This document shows positions 8,884 through 16,545 of a DNA stretch of 40,380 bases, piece after piece. Each line of letters starts with the position of its first letter. The stretch's first letter is position 1. The notes beneath the pieces were generated by a model, which worked only from the letters and a program-made list of their open reading frames with translations, ran no database searches and was not told the DNA's origin. The position numbers and the translations under genes are program-made. This DNA is from Oscillatoria sp. SIO1A7 (lineage in GTDB: Bacteria; Cyanobacteriota; Cyanobacteriia; Cyanobacteriales; Laspinemataceae): contig JAAHFN010000027.1 of assembly GCA_010672965.1 (NCBI GenBank), positions 1 through 40,380 on the forward strand, written 5' to 3'.

Positions 8884-9557
8884 GGTTTGGAGTAGTTATT
8901 TTTCCAGGGTCTAATTGCGATCGCGATGTCATTTGGGTGACGGAAGGTTTGCTGGAACAACCGACCCGCCCGGTCTGGCATCAGGAGAAGGATATCGCCG
9001 ATATTGACGTAGTAGTTATTCCTGGCGGTTTCAGCTATGGAGACTATTTGCGCTGTGGAGCGATCGCCCGCTTTTCTCCAGTTATGGCCGCTGTGGTAGA
9101 ACACGCCCAAAAAGGCAAACCAGTTATCGGTATCTGCAATGGCTTTCAAATTCTGACGGAAGTCGGATTGCTGCCGGGAGCTTTAGTTAGAAATCGAGAT
9201 TTGCATTTTATCTGCGATCGCGTGCCTCTAAAAGTAGAACGGACGGATTTGCCTTGGACTTCGGCTTATGCACCCGGAGCAACTATCGATTTGCCCATTG
9301 CCCACGGGGAAGGACGTTACTATGCCGATGCCGATACTTTGGCGGAGTTAGAAGATAGCGGCCAAATTCTATTTCGGTATTGTACTGCTGCTGGGGAAGT
9401 TGCCGAGGAGGGCAATCCCAATGGCTCTTTAAACAATATTGCCGGAATTTGCAACCGCGAAGGGAACGTTCTCGGCATGATGCCCCATCCAGAACGAGCC
9501 TCCGATCCCGACCTCGGAGCAACCGATGGAATTAAGTTGTTTGAGGGTTTGTTGTAA
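8877..9557 (+). CDS. purQ: Phosphoribosylformylglycinamidine synthase glutaminase subunit PurQ
   Basis: This 226-residue class I glutamine amidotransferase supplies ammonia to PurL for FGAR to FGAM conversion. It opens with [14 protein letters not shown], has [14 protein letters not shown], and carries the nucleophile Cys87 in [13 protein letters not shown]. The catalytic His204 and Glu206 lie in GMMPHPERA. Length and order match the PurQ family exactly. The ATG overlaps the purS stop, so both are made from one transcript. A 29-base perfect hairpin starts eight bases after the stop codon (9565-9593) and may end the transcript. No anomalies are seen. Confidence 0.97.
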   Translation: MVRFGVVIFPGSNCDRDVIWVTEGLLEQPTRPVWHQEKDIADIDVVVIPGGFSYGDYLRCGAIARFSPVMAAVVEHAQKGKPVIGICNGFQILTEVGLLPGALVRNRDLHFICDRVPLKVERTDLPWTSAYAPGATIDLPIAHGEGRYYADADTLAELEDSGQILFRYCTAAGEVAEEGNPNGSLNNIAGICNREGNVLGMMPHPERASDPDLGATDGIKLFEGLL

Positions 9558-9564
9558 TTGTAAC

Positions 9565-9593
9565 TCTTGCCCAATGCTGGGCATTGGGCAAGA
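9565..9593. terminator. Hairpin after purQ, possible terminator
   Basis: Thirteen-base arms TCTTGCCCAATGC and GCATTGGGCAAGA are separated by TGG. The position just after purQ suggests a transcription end, but no U-run follows. The GGGCATT unit is also a dispersed repeat in this genome, so it may simply be a repeat hairpin. Confidence 0.4.
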
Positions 9594-9596
9594 ATT

Positions 9597-9660
9597 AGGG
9601 TGTAGGGTGTAGGGGGTGTAGGGTGTAGGGTGTGGGGTGTAGGGATAAGAGACTACGCCC
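9597..9660. repeat. GTAGGGT heptamer array
   Basis: A degenerate run of GGGTGTA units, the complement of the CCCTACA units seen at 3952-3980 and 4168-4197. It lies in the purQ downstream gap and has no coding potential. Confidence 0.7.
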
Positions 9661-9720
9661 TACACCTTAACTATCCAAAATGCCAACCATCCGCTACCCG
9701 ATCGCGCTATGCCTTGGAGA

Positions 9721-9787
9721 AGAAACCGGGTTTCTGGCGACAATTTTGGCAACAACAGGAAATTTTGATAAGAAACCCGGTTTCTAG
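9721..9787. repeat. 67-bp element with AGAAACCGGGTTTCT-type ends (family E), copy 1
   Basis: The element begins GAAACCGGGTTTCTGGCGAC and ends AAGAAACCCGGTTTCTAG. Its centre (AATTTTGGCAACAACAGGAA) is homologous to the centre of the element at 13673-13739. Simpler two-arm versions occur at 13784-13822 and 19949-19986. These palindromic units also form the outer ends of family A. Confidence 0.7.
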
Positions 9788-9819
9788 CCCCCCAGAGAAA
9801 TGAAAATCGCAGCGATCGC

Positions 9820-10776
9820 TCACAATCCAGATTCCCCCAAAGCTCTATTTAATAACTCCAATAAGTTTAATTCTTCTGCCCATTGCCATAAGTAGTCAAA
9901 GTCAAGGGTATTGCCTTGCAACTTGAGGACGCCTAAAATATCGCGCCACTGGCGATCGCTTATCTCTCTACCCAGGCGATACAAAATCAGCTTTTGCAAA
10001 ATAATATCTTCGGCAGTGGGGAGGAAAAGCGATCGCTCTGGGTCTTGCCGAACCGCTACAGCCCGACGGCGCTGAAACTCCGATCGCTCTAAAGGTTGGT
10101 TTTTGAGAATAAAAATATCCACCTTTGACATCGTAGCTTGATGGAGAATATTGAAAGAGGATTCGCCGGCGATCGCTTCTCTAATTGCCGACTCGCTGAC
10201 ATAAAAATCCGGTGCGATCGCTTCGACAAAAGCAGAAACCAGCTCTGGGGATAAGTCCGCAACAAAATCCAGAACTGCCGTGCTGCGCGGTTCGCCCAAA
10301 AGAGAACTGGCTAAGGAGCCGCCAAGCAGGTAGGGAATGCCGATGCTATCCAAAATATAGCATTACATAGTAAGGTTAGGACGGTTACAAAATGCCACAG
10401 CTTACGAAAGGCAAGGCTTTGGCCGATAGCTGAGAGCTGATAGCTGACCGCTTACTGCTATATCTGCAACTTCCAGGGCTAAGCCGATGGGGTCGGGAAT
10501 TATCAACGGTCGTTCGTCCTCCTTATAATAGTTGTAGAATTTATTGGCAATTTCTTCTCCGAAAGTTCGCCTTGCAAATTCCCATCTCCTCTGGGAAAAG
10601 CTGGCCTTGGGGTATTGGTGGCGAATACCGATGGAGCAGATTTCCAGGCAGCCTTGGGTCAGACCCCGAACCAAGTCCGCTCTCTGGCAAGTGGAAAATT
10701 TCCGCAGTCCTTGGAACTGAAGCAATTCGATATCGATGTGGGTATCGAGGGATTGGGTTTTGTATTGTGGAGTCAT
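9820..10776 (-). pseudogene. Nucleotidyltransferase-like gene split by a MITE
   Basis: Two same-strand frames are the halves of one protein. The N-terminal half (10776-10402) begins MTPQYKTQSLDTHIDIELLQ and reaches DPIGLALEVADIA before running into repeat sequence and a stop. The C-terminal half (10353-9820, first possible start TTG) continues LDSIGIPYLLGGSLASSLLG and EPRST, the nucleotide-binding G-G-S signature of nucleotidyltransferase-fold proteins, then VDIFILK and the C-terminal motif YRLGREISDRQWRDILGVLK. Removing the 103-bp element at 10358-10460 and one TA copy restores ADILDSIGIPYLLGG in frame, giving about 283 residues. The family is frequent in cyanobacteria and resembles MNT/AbiEii-like proteins; its exact role is unknown. 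The C-terminal half could still be expressed, but the intact protein cannot. Confidence 0.75.
10358..10460. mobile_element. TA-flanked MITE (family B) inside the nucleotidyltransferase gene
   Basis: A 103-bp element with ends TAGCATTAC and GCTTACTGCTA is bordered on both sides by TA (10356-10357 and 10461-10462). The flanks join seamlessly at codon level when the element is removed. The TA duplication and short inverted tips are typical of MITEs mobilised by IS630/Tc1-mariner transposases. Related copies are at 12003-12125, 19811-19913, 20012-20120, 27243-27356 and, split, 31766-33529. Confidence 0.85.
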
Positions 10777-10800
10777 GTAGCAATATTAAATCGCCATAGC

Positions 10801-11331
10801 TGAGAAACCCGGTTTTTTCAACAATACCTTCGCCAAAACGCAAAAACACCTTATTTGTAGGAAGCGGCTCGGGAACGTTGGCGCAGCCAACTCGTGCGAG
10901 TAACCCAACAAATACCCGCTCGTTAACCAATGCCAGATCCCCCCAACCCCCCTTAAAAAGCTTAAAAAGGGGGGCTCCAAGAGAGATGGGAAAGAGTGGG
11001 AAGGGTGGGAGGGGTGGGAAGAACCAGAAGAAATTCTCCCCCCTCTCCCCACACTCCCCACACTCCGTAGGCGGCTCCCCAATGAGCGCGGGGGGTTGGG
11101 GGGATCGTACCCGCTCACCTCGGGGTAGGTTTTTCGGGGAGGCCGACTAAAAGCGTTCCCGTGGAGCTTGAAGACCCTAATTTTTCCGTTGTGGAGGCAG
11201 TGGCTGTCAATCTCTGAAACCCGCATTCTTTCGTACCGTCGTAAAAAACCTACCCCGAGGTGAGGGATCGTACCGGGGGTAAAAATGGCGAAGGTATTGT
11301 TGAAAAAAACCGGGCGAATGCTTCGTTTCTC
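10801..11331. repeat. Family A compound element, copy 2, with a nested insertion
   Basis: The left end (GAGAAACCCGGTTTTTTCAA, then CAATACCTTCGCCAAAA) and the right end (TGGCGAAGGTATTGTTGAAA, then AAACCGGG...TTTCT) mirror each other. The internal stretch at 10872-11105 matches copies 1 and 3. The right-hand palindrome is interrupted by CGAATGCTTCG. A separate 153-155-bp element is inserted at 11112-11266. The rest of this gap, 11331-11550, shows no gene. Confidence 0.75.
11112..11266. mobile_element. Small nested element with 21-bp inverted ends
   Basis: The ends CTCACCTCGGGGTAGGTTTT and AAAACCTACCCCGAGGTGAG are perfect inverted repeats. The flanks repeat ATCGTACC, extendable to GGATCGTACC (11102-11111 and 11265-11274), as an 8-10-bp target duplication. 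Its interior keeps an open plus-strand frame ending VPVELEDPNFSVVEAVAVNL, which looks like a protein C-terminus, so it may be an internal-deletion derivative of a larger insertion sequence. The parent family is not recognised. Confidence 0.6.
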
Positions 11332-11558
11332 AAATTGTAACGAACAAACTTAGGGGCGACAGCAACAAGAGCGATAATCTCCGCCTTATAACCGTAACTT
11401 ACCGTACTGGGATGCAACGCCGGTCAAGCCTAACATCAATTTGAGAACCGCTATATTTACCCATCCTAAAGCAGAAATTTGTATTTATGCTAAGACCGAT
11501 TAGGGCCATAAATTTATAAAATACATATAAAAAGGTAAAAAAAAAAATAAAAAAAGAG

Positions 11559-11586
11559 TTGACAATTTAAAAAATAGTGCTATAGT
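11559..11586 (+). promoter_or_regulatory. Sigma-70-type promoter of the small gene at 11652
   Basis: A perfect -35 TTGACA (11559-11564) and a -10 TATAGT (11581-11586) are separated by 16 bases within an A-rich tract. Transcription would start near 11593, giving a leader of about 60 nt that contains a GGGGC-ATTGA-GCCCC hairpin (11610-11624). Confidence 0.75.
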
Positions 11587-11651
11587 AAAGATGTCAGCAA
11601 AAAAAAAAGGGGCATTGAGCCCCTCGTACCACAAAAAAGGATGTAATTTTT

Positions 11652-11879
11652 ATGAATGGATTCCGTTGGAGTCTAAACGATTTAATCGTCAACACTCAAG
11701 CCAACCCCCAAGGACGGCGCAGCTTGACTCGCCAAGAAATCTTTGTTTTGGGTTGGTTGATATCCTACATGACGGACCGCCACTATAGCGACCTGCTCCG
11801 GGATTGCAAGCTCGCGCCAGAGCAGTGCCATACGGCGATCGAAGGATTATTAGAGTTAGACCTCTTGCGCCTGCGCTAA
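11652..11879 (+). CDS. Small conserved cyanobacterial protein of unknown function
   Basis: This 75-residue protein starts MNGFRWSLNDLIVNTQANPQ and ends in a helical LAPEQCHTAIEGLLELDLLRLR segment. Similar short proteins with the RRSLTRQEIFVLGWLISYMT core appear conserved among cyanobacteria as I recall them, but no function is known to me. It is soluble and mostly helical, with no metal site or membrane segment. It is well equipped for expression: a near-consensus promoter at 11559-11586, a leader hairpin, an AAAGGA ribosome binding site about 12 bases before the ATG, and a strong intrinsic terminator 30 bases after the stop. The ATG at 11652 is preferred over the longer alternative frame at 11591, which crosses the leader hairpin. 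It is a monocistronic unit between mobile elements. Confidence 0.75.
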   Translation: MNGFRWSLNDLIVNTQANPQGRRSLTRQEIFVLGWLISYMTDRHYSDLLRDCKLAPEQCHTAIEGLLELDLLRLR

Positions 11880-11907
11880 ACGGTCTAACTATTAGCAGAT
11901 TGGCCCC

Positions 11908-11936
11908 CGGCTCCCCTGGAGTCGGGTTTTTTTGCG
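11908..11936 (+). terminator. Intrinsic terminator of the small gene
   Basis: The stem CCCGGCTCC with GGAGTCGGG and a short CCT loop is followed by a run of seven T. This is a textbook Rho-independent terminator directly after the 75-residue gene. Confidence 0.85.
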
Positions 11937-12002
11937 CCAAGTTATTACTTATTATATATAGGACTTGCCCAGTGACACAATCTCTAAGGTTGCCGCCTGG
12001 TA

Positions 12003-12125
12003 TAACACTACGCATGTTTGCTTAGGGCAACCTCTTGGGGCGTTTCGCCTACGCGACATGAAACGCCCTACGAACCCCTACGAGGCCGCGCTTTTTATTG
12101 CCCTAAGCAAATATGCGTAGTGCTA
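12003..12125. mobile_element. TA-flanked MITE with long inverted ends (family B variant)
   Basis: The ends TAACACTACGCATGTTTGCT (then TAGGGCAA) and its near-complement ending GCAAATATGCGTAGTGCTA give inverted repeats of about 28 bases, flanked by TA on both sides (12001-12002, 12126-12127). The centre holds a GGGGCGTTTCG / GAAACGCCC inverted pair. It lies about 30 bases upstream of the EACC1-like gene and may influence that operon's promoter. Confidence 0.8.
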
Positions 12126-12157
12126 TAATTAATAGTTACTAATTACTAATTATTACT

Positions 12158-12580
12158 ATGGCTGAAATCGGGAAAGACGATACAATTATTGAATTTACCT
12201 TTGGCCTGGACGAGCCAGAAGCGGAGGATGAGGAAAAAAACAAATTTGCCCAGAACCTGCTCAAGGAGTTAAAACAGCTAGATGAAGTTGAGAAAGCCTA
12301 CCAAGCGGAGGACCCGAATCCCGAGGCCGGCGCTAAGGTGGCGTTGGCCAAGTTGGTCGGCATACTGACTACTGAGGTTAAGTTCAAACATTTGACGGCT
12401 TTTCTGGGTTGGTTGGGAAATCGCTTTCAAGATAAGCCGATAAAGGGAAGCATCAAAGTGGGGGATAAGGAAGTTAAATTTGCCGTCAAAAGCCATAAGG
12501 AGCTAGAAAAATTTGAAGAAACAGCTCTGAAATTAATTGAAGCAATGAGCGAGGAGAAAGACGAGCAATACAATGTCTAA
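12158..12580 (+). CDS. EACC1-like effector-associated protein paired with the caspase
   Basis: This 140-residue acidic protein has an N-terminal strand (DTIIEFTFGLDEP), a charged helical segment (NLLKELKQLDEVEKAY), a moderately hydrophobic helix (KHLTAFLGWLGNRF) and a final two-strand plus helix unit (GSIKVGDKEVKFAVKS, then ELEKFEETALKLIEAM). This order resembles the effector-associated constant component EACC1 described from bacterial conflict systems, where it sits beside caspase-like or other effectors. The next gene is such a caspase, its ATG lying inside this gene's last codons (8-base overlap), so the two are translationally coupled. The assignment rests on layout and context, not on a search. 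It could instead be an uncharacterised partner with a similar fold. Confidence 0.55.
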   Translation: MAEIGKDDTIIEFTFGLDEPEAEDEEKNKFAQNLLKELKQLDEVEKAYQAEDPNPEAGAKVALAKLVGILTTEVKFKHLTAFLGWLGNRFQDKPIKGSIKVGDKEVKFAVKSHKELEKFEETALKLIEAMSEEKDEQYNV

Positions 12581-13739
12581 GAGAGTGGCACTTTTAATAG
12601 GGGTAAGCGAGTATGGGGAAGGCATACCCTCTCTGTCGGCTCCACCGAACGATGTGGCGGCGGTGGAGCGGGTGTTGAAAGACCCAAAAATGGGATATTT
12701 TGATGAGGTAACGCCAGTCATCAATCCCGATGTCCCTACTATGCAAACCGCGATCGAGCGAACATTTAAGAATCTTGCTAAGAACGATCTAGTCCTGCTT
12801 TTTTTCTCCGGTCATGGCATTACCGACGATAACAATAGGCTCTATCTGACAACAAAAGGAACTGCCAAGGATTTCTATAAGGCCACTTCGGTTCCAGCTA
12901 GTTTTATTCAAGATATGTCCCAAGAATGCTATGCCAAGCGTCAGGTAATTATTCTCGACTGCTGCTATAGCGGTGCTTTTGCTGAGGGCTGGCAAGCTAA
13001 AAGCATGGGTCTGGATTTGCAGAAAGAACTAGGCGCAGAGGGGCGAGTTGTCTTAACCTCTTCATCGGCTACCCAAACTTCGTTTCAGAAGGAAGATGCA
13101 GAGTTGTCTCTTTATACGCAGTATTGGGTAGAGGGGATTGCCACAGGGGCGGCAGATATAGATGGCGATGGCAAAATTTACGCAAGGGAACTGCACGAAT
13201 ATGCCAAGGACAAGGTAAGGGAGGCAAGGCCGAAGCAAAAGCCAGAAATTATTAGCGATAAAGAAGGCTACAATATTCTGCTGAGTTTAGCTCCAGTCAA
13301 CGAACCAGAATTGCTCTATAGCCAAGTGGTTGAGAAATATGCTAACGACCTTTATCGCCAAGTGGTTGAGAAATATGCTAGTGAGGGTAAAATATCAATC
13401 CGGGCTCAACATATTCTGAGAATCAAGCGCCAAGAGCTGCAAATCAGCGACGAGAGGTCAGATGAAATTATCAATGAGGTGCTGGCTCCCTATCGCAATT
13501 ACCTTGAAAACATAGAACTTTACAAGGAGATTTTTAGCGATACGTTGGAGGAGGAGTATCCACTTAGCGCTCGCCTGCTTAAGGAACTCCAGGATTTGCA
13601 GGATGCTTTAGGGTTGGAGGAGAAGGACGTAGCGGAGTTTAAAAAGGATATTCTGCGCGACAGGAGGCTTAGAGAAACCGGGTTTCTGCGACGATTTTCG
13701 CAAAAAACGGAAGATTTGGAGAAAAAACCCGGTTTCTAG
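12573..13739 (+). CDS. Caspase-family (peptidase C14) protease with C-terminal helical domain
   Basis: The N-terminal domain (residues 1 to about 240) is a bacterial metacaspase or orthocaspase: RVALLIGVSEY strand, catalytic His81 in LLFFSGHGI, and catalytic Cys131 in VIILDCCYSGAF. These proteases cleave after basic or acidic residues and act in cell death or defence. Residues about 250-360 form a helical module (SQVVEKYA..., ISIRAQHILRIKRQEL, EVLAPYRNYLENIELYKEIF, EYPLSARLLKELQDLQDALG) also found in cyanobacterial effector-associated proteins. An internal direct duplication, SQVVEKYANDL/RQVVEKYASEG, is present. The final 23 residues and the stop codon lie in a family E repeat (13673-13739), so the native C-terminus may have been shorter. 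It is coupled to the EACC1-like gene upstream. Confidence 0.88.
   Translation: MSKRVALLIGVSEYGEGIPSLSAPPNDVAAVERVLKDPKMGYFDEVTPVINPDVPTMQTAIERTFKNLAKNDLVLLFFSGHGITDDNNRLYLTTKGTAKDFYKATSVPASFIQDMSQECYAKRQVIILDCCYSGAFAEGWQAKSMGLDLQKELGAEGRVVLTSSSATQTSFQKEDAELSLYTQYWVEGIATGAADIDGDGKIYARELHEYAKDKVREARPKQKPEIISDKEGYNILLSLAPVNEPELLYSQVVEKYANDLYRQVVEKYASEGKISIRAQHILRIKRQELQISDERSDEIINEVLAPYRNYLENIELYKEIFSDTLEEEYPLSARLLKELQDLQDALGLEEKDVAEFKKDILRDRRLRETGFLRRFSQKTEDLEKKPGF
13673..13739. repeat. Family E 67-bp repeat overlapping the caspase C-terminus
   Basis: GAAACCGGGTTTCTGCGACG at the left and AAAAAACCCGGTTTCTAGCC at the right match the copy at 9721-9787, including the internal spacing. The caspase frame reads through the whole element and ends on its TAG. 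A two-arm remnant (GAGAAACCAGGCTTTTTGAA, then AAAGCCGGGTTTCTGGCC) follows at 13784-13822. Confidence 0.75.
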
Positions 13740-13837
13740 CCCTCAGATAAATAACCAAAGTCAAGGCTGGCGATCGCCCCTTGCTGAGAAACCAGGCTTT
13801 TTGAAAAAGCCGGGTTTCTGGCCTTAACTCAAAACTC

Positions 13838-16300
13838 TCAAGCTAAGAACTCAAAACTATCGATCAACTGGTTTACTACTTGTTTCCAGGTGAAGTTAGC
13901 GGCGACGAAACTTGGCCCAGCGTGACGGGCTTGCTGGCGGAAGTTCGATCGCTCGATCGCCTGCTCCATGCGATTTATTAAATGCTCCAAATCGGGGACT
14001 AAAATAAATACAGTTTCTCCGGCGATCGCTAGAGGTTGGAGCTGACTTTCGATGGGCAAAGCAAAATCCCTGTGAGTAAAGTCGTCGGTCGGTCCGCCTT
14101 TGGTGCAGATAACCGGCAGACCGCAGGCAGCGGCTTCCAAGACGGGCATATTAAATCCTTCTGCTAAATAGGGAGAAACATAAGCATCTACTGCTTGATA
14201 GAGGCGAATCATTTCGGCGAAGGAAAGACTCTTGCCAAGATAGGCCAAACGCGGTTCGACTTTGGCGGCTTCTGCTTCGGTCAGTACCGCTTGCGCCGCT
14301 TCTCGTAAAAATTTTTGCGATTCAAACATAGAATCCGCCCCTTTCAGCACCAGCCTTGCTTGGGGATAGCGATCGGCTATGGCGGCAAAAGCTTTTAATA
14401 AAGGACGAATGCCTTTGTTTGGGGAAAGGATGCCAATATTCAAAAAAGCAAAATAGCCTTCTAAGCCGAGTTCTCGCCGCACTGCGATCCGTTCCGCTTC
14501 TGGCAAGGGCTTATATATATTAGTATCGACTCCATGAGGGATAACTACTAGGCGCGACTCATCTACGCCGCTGCGCAAAAATCCCGATTTCGACCAATGG
14601 GATGGGGTCATAATCGTGACATCTTCGCCCAAGGCTTCTTGAATGGAAGCGACTCCCATTCCCGCCAACATGGAGTTGGTGACTATCCCGCCTTCGGTAG
14701 TACAAAAAACGATGGTTTTTTTGGCTTTACCCGGTTGGAGATTGTAGGGCAGGGCTATTCTAAATAGGGCGTCGGCGGCTAAGTCTGGGGGAGGAGATGC
14801 GATCGCTTCTAGTTTGGCAGCAGCGTTTTTCTCCAATAAACCCTCGAATAAACCGGCTGCCGATCGCCAAGTTGGCTTGAGATAGGGCAAGTCTCGATGG
14901 AATATTTCCAAACAAGAGCGATCGAGCATTTCTAAAAGCTGAAATTGATTGACGATCGCATAAGAATGAGTCAAATTGCGCCAGCCTTCTACGACAATTT
15001 TTCGCTTTTCGGCATTTCCCCCGTGCCCCACACTCCCCACACTTCCCACACTTCCCACACTTCCCACACTTCCCACACTTCCCACACTCCCCACACTTCC
15101 CACACTTCCCTGGGGACAAAGCACGGCCAGCAACCGATCTACTACCTTTTGCCAAGTAAAATGCCGTAGCACCCAATCTGGTCCGGCTTTGCGAGCCCGC
15201 CGCACGATCGCTCCTTTTTCGATTGCCGTTTCCATTAGAGATATTAAATGTTCCAGACTTGGGGCTAAACCGGATAAATTTTTATTGTCGTTGTCGGTGT
15301 AGGTGACGAGTTGGCTTTGAATTTTTAGGGCAAAATCGGGATGGGTAAAGTCGTCGGTTGCTCCGCCTTCGGTGCAAATTACTGGCAAACCACAGGCGGC
15401 AGCTTCTAAAACCGGGAGATTGAATCCTTCGGCTAAGTAAGGAGAGATATAAATATCTGCCGCTTGATAAAGTTGGGCGATTTCGGCAAAAGAGAATTTA
15501 CTGCCAATATAGGTCAAGCGATCGCGGACGCGGTTGGCCTGAGCCTCGGTTAGGAGCGATCGCGTATTCAGCGCTTTTTCTATCGAATCCCGAGATCCAT
15601 AGATAGAATCGGAGCCTTTCAAGACCAGTTGTGCCTGGGGATAGCGTTCTACTATGGCGGCGAATCCCTGCAAGAGCGGACAAATTCCTTTTCTATTAAC
15701 CATGCCGCCAATATTTAAAAAGATAAACTTCCCTTGCCAGCCAAATTTTTGGCGCAAAGCAGCTCGCTCCTCTTCGGCAACGGGTTTATAGATATTGGGC
15801 TCGACCCCAAGGGGCACTATAGCTATTTGCTCCGGCTTAAGCCCAGCGCGGATTAAACCCTGTTGCGACCATTGAGATGGAGTAATAATCGTCGTCGCCC
15901 CATCTGCCCGAGCGATCGCATTTAGCAAATCTGGGTCGTGGCGATACCATTCTGTCGTTGCAAAAGCGTAAGTCCGTTTTGCTGAAGAAGACTCAAAATT
16001 AAAAGGACTGTAAATCCGCAGCAGGGCATCGGCGGCTAAGTTGTCGGGAGGAGGCGGAATTTGTCGCAAGATTGCCTCGGCGTTAGGAGCGAACAAACCC
16101 GTTATTGGTTCCGAGTCAACAGCTCCATAAATAATCTCTTGGTGAAACAGTTCTATATCCTGTCGCTTCACCATCTCTAGGAGCATAAATTGGTTGACAA
16201 TAGCATAAGAATGGGGCACGAAGCGCCAACCGGCGATCTTTATAAGGGAGAGTTTTGAGTTTTGAGTTTTGAGTTTTGAGTCTTGAGTTTTTAATTCCAT
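13838..16300 (-). CDS. Double GT4-type glycosyltransferase with repeat-encoded linker
   Basis: This 820-residue protein consists of two homologous GT-B glycosyltransferases of the GT4 (group 1) family. Each has a start like GWRxxxHSYAIVNQFxLLEM, a middle VPLGVEPNIYKP or IPHGVDTNIYKP, a FLNIGGMVNRKGICPLLQGF-type donor-site strand, and the conserved ISPYLAEGFNLPVLEAAACG block containing the EX7E motif. These enzymes transfer sugars from nucleotide donors, probably to cell-surface or glycan acceptors; the substrate is unknown. The halves are joined at about residues 396-425 by a (Gly-Ser-Val)n linker encoded by a nine-base tandem array (15026-15113). The first 18 residues come from a TTTTGAG repeat, so the true start may be downstream of the ATG at 16300. 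The protein is cytoplasmic, with no signal peptide. Confidence 0.85.
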   Translation of the reverse strand: MELKTQDSKLKTQNSKLSLIKIAGWRFVPHSYAIVNQFMLLEMVKRQDIELFHQEIIYGAVDSEPITGLFAPNAEAILRQIPPPPDNLAADALLRIYSPFNFESSSAKRTYAFATTEWYRHDPDLLNAIARADGATTIITPSQWSQQGLIRAGLKPEQIAIVPLGVEPNIYKPVAEEERAALRQKFGWQGKFIFLNIGGMVNRKGICPLLQGFAAIVERYPQAQLVLKGSDSIYGSRDSIEKALNTRSLLTEAQANRVRDRLTYIGSKFSFAEIAQLYQAADIYISPYLAEGFNLPVLEAAACGLPVICTEGGATDDFTHPDFALKIQSQLVTYTDNDNKNLSGLAPSLEHLISLMETAIEKGAIVRRARKAGPDWVLRHFTWQKVVDRLLAVLCPQGSVGSVGSVGSVGSVGSVGSVGSVGSVGHGGNAEKRKIVVEGWRNLTHSYAIVNQFQLLEMLDRSCLEIFHRDLPYLKPTWRSAAGLFEGLLEKNAAAKLEAIASPPPDLAADALFRIALPYNLQPGKAKKTIVFCTTEGGIVTNSMLAGMGVASIQEALGEDVTIMTPSHWSKSGFLRSGVDESRLVVIPHGVDTNIYKPLPEAERIAVRRELGLEGYFAFLNIGILSPNKGIRPLLKAFAAIADRYPQARLVLKGADSMFESQKFLREAAQAVLTEAEAAKVEPRLAYLGKSLSFAEMIRLYQAVDAYVSPYLAEGFNMPVLEAAACGLPVICTKGGPTDDFTHRDFALPIESQLQPLAIAGETVFILVPDLEHLINRMEQAIERSNFRQQARHAGPSFVAANFTWKQVVNQLIDSFEFLA
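15026..15113. repeat. Nonamer array encoding the glycosyltransferase linker
   Basis: About nine units of CACACTTCC/CACACTCCC are read on the minus strand as Gly-Ser-Val triplets. Units are nine bases long, so copy-number changes keep the reading frame. Its border CCCTGGGG is the same as at the right end of the array at 16683-16945. Confidence 0.85.
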
Positions 16301-16377
16301 AGGGGCGATTTGCGAGAGTTCGAGCGCTTGAGAGTTATTAGCTTGAGACTTTTGATTGTTTAATTCCGTAGGACTTA

Positions 16378-16545
16378 GACCAATTCTTTATGAAGATGCA
16401 ACAAATAACGACCATTACCACCGTTCGGGCGCTCGCGCTTCGTTGCCCAGTCCGTTAGCGGGGCTATGCCCCAGAGGGCAGGCTACGCCAACGACAAGCG
16501 AGCGCCCGAACGGTGGATTTGTTGCATTTTCATACAGAAACCGTA
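16378..16545. mobile_element. 168-bp inverted-repeat element flanked by TTA (family F)
   Basis: The arms ATGAAGATGCAACAAAT and CCACCGTTCGGGCGCTCGC pair with GCGAGCGCCCGAACGGTGG and ATTTGTTGCATTTTCAT. TTA flanks both sides (16375-16377 and 16546-16548). A near-identical copy of the surrounding sequence without the element, GTAGGACTTACGGCAATTGC, is at 16653-16672, a natural empty site. A related TTA-flanked member is at 22547-22649. Confidence 0.8.

Noticed and set aside
10541-11226. Minus-strand frames containing FGEGIVEKTGFLS
   Set aside because: The same peptide appears wherever the family A end occurs (for example near 1560), so it is repeat-derived. The real gene here is the split nucleotidyltransferase.
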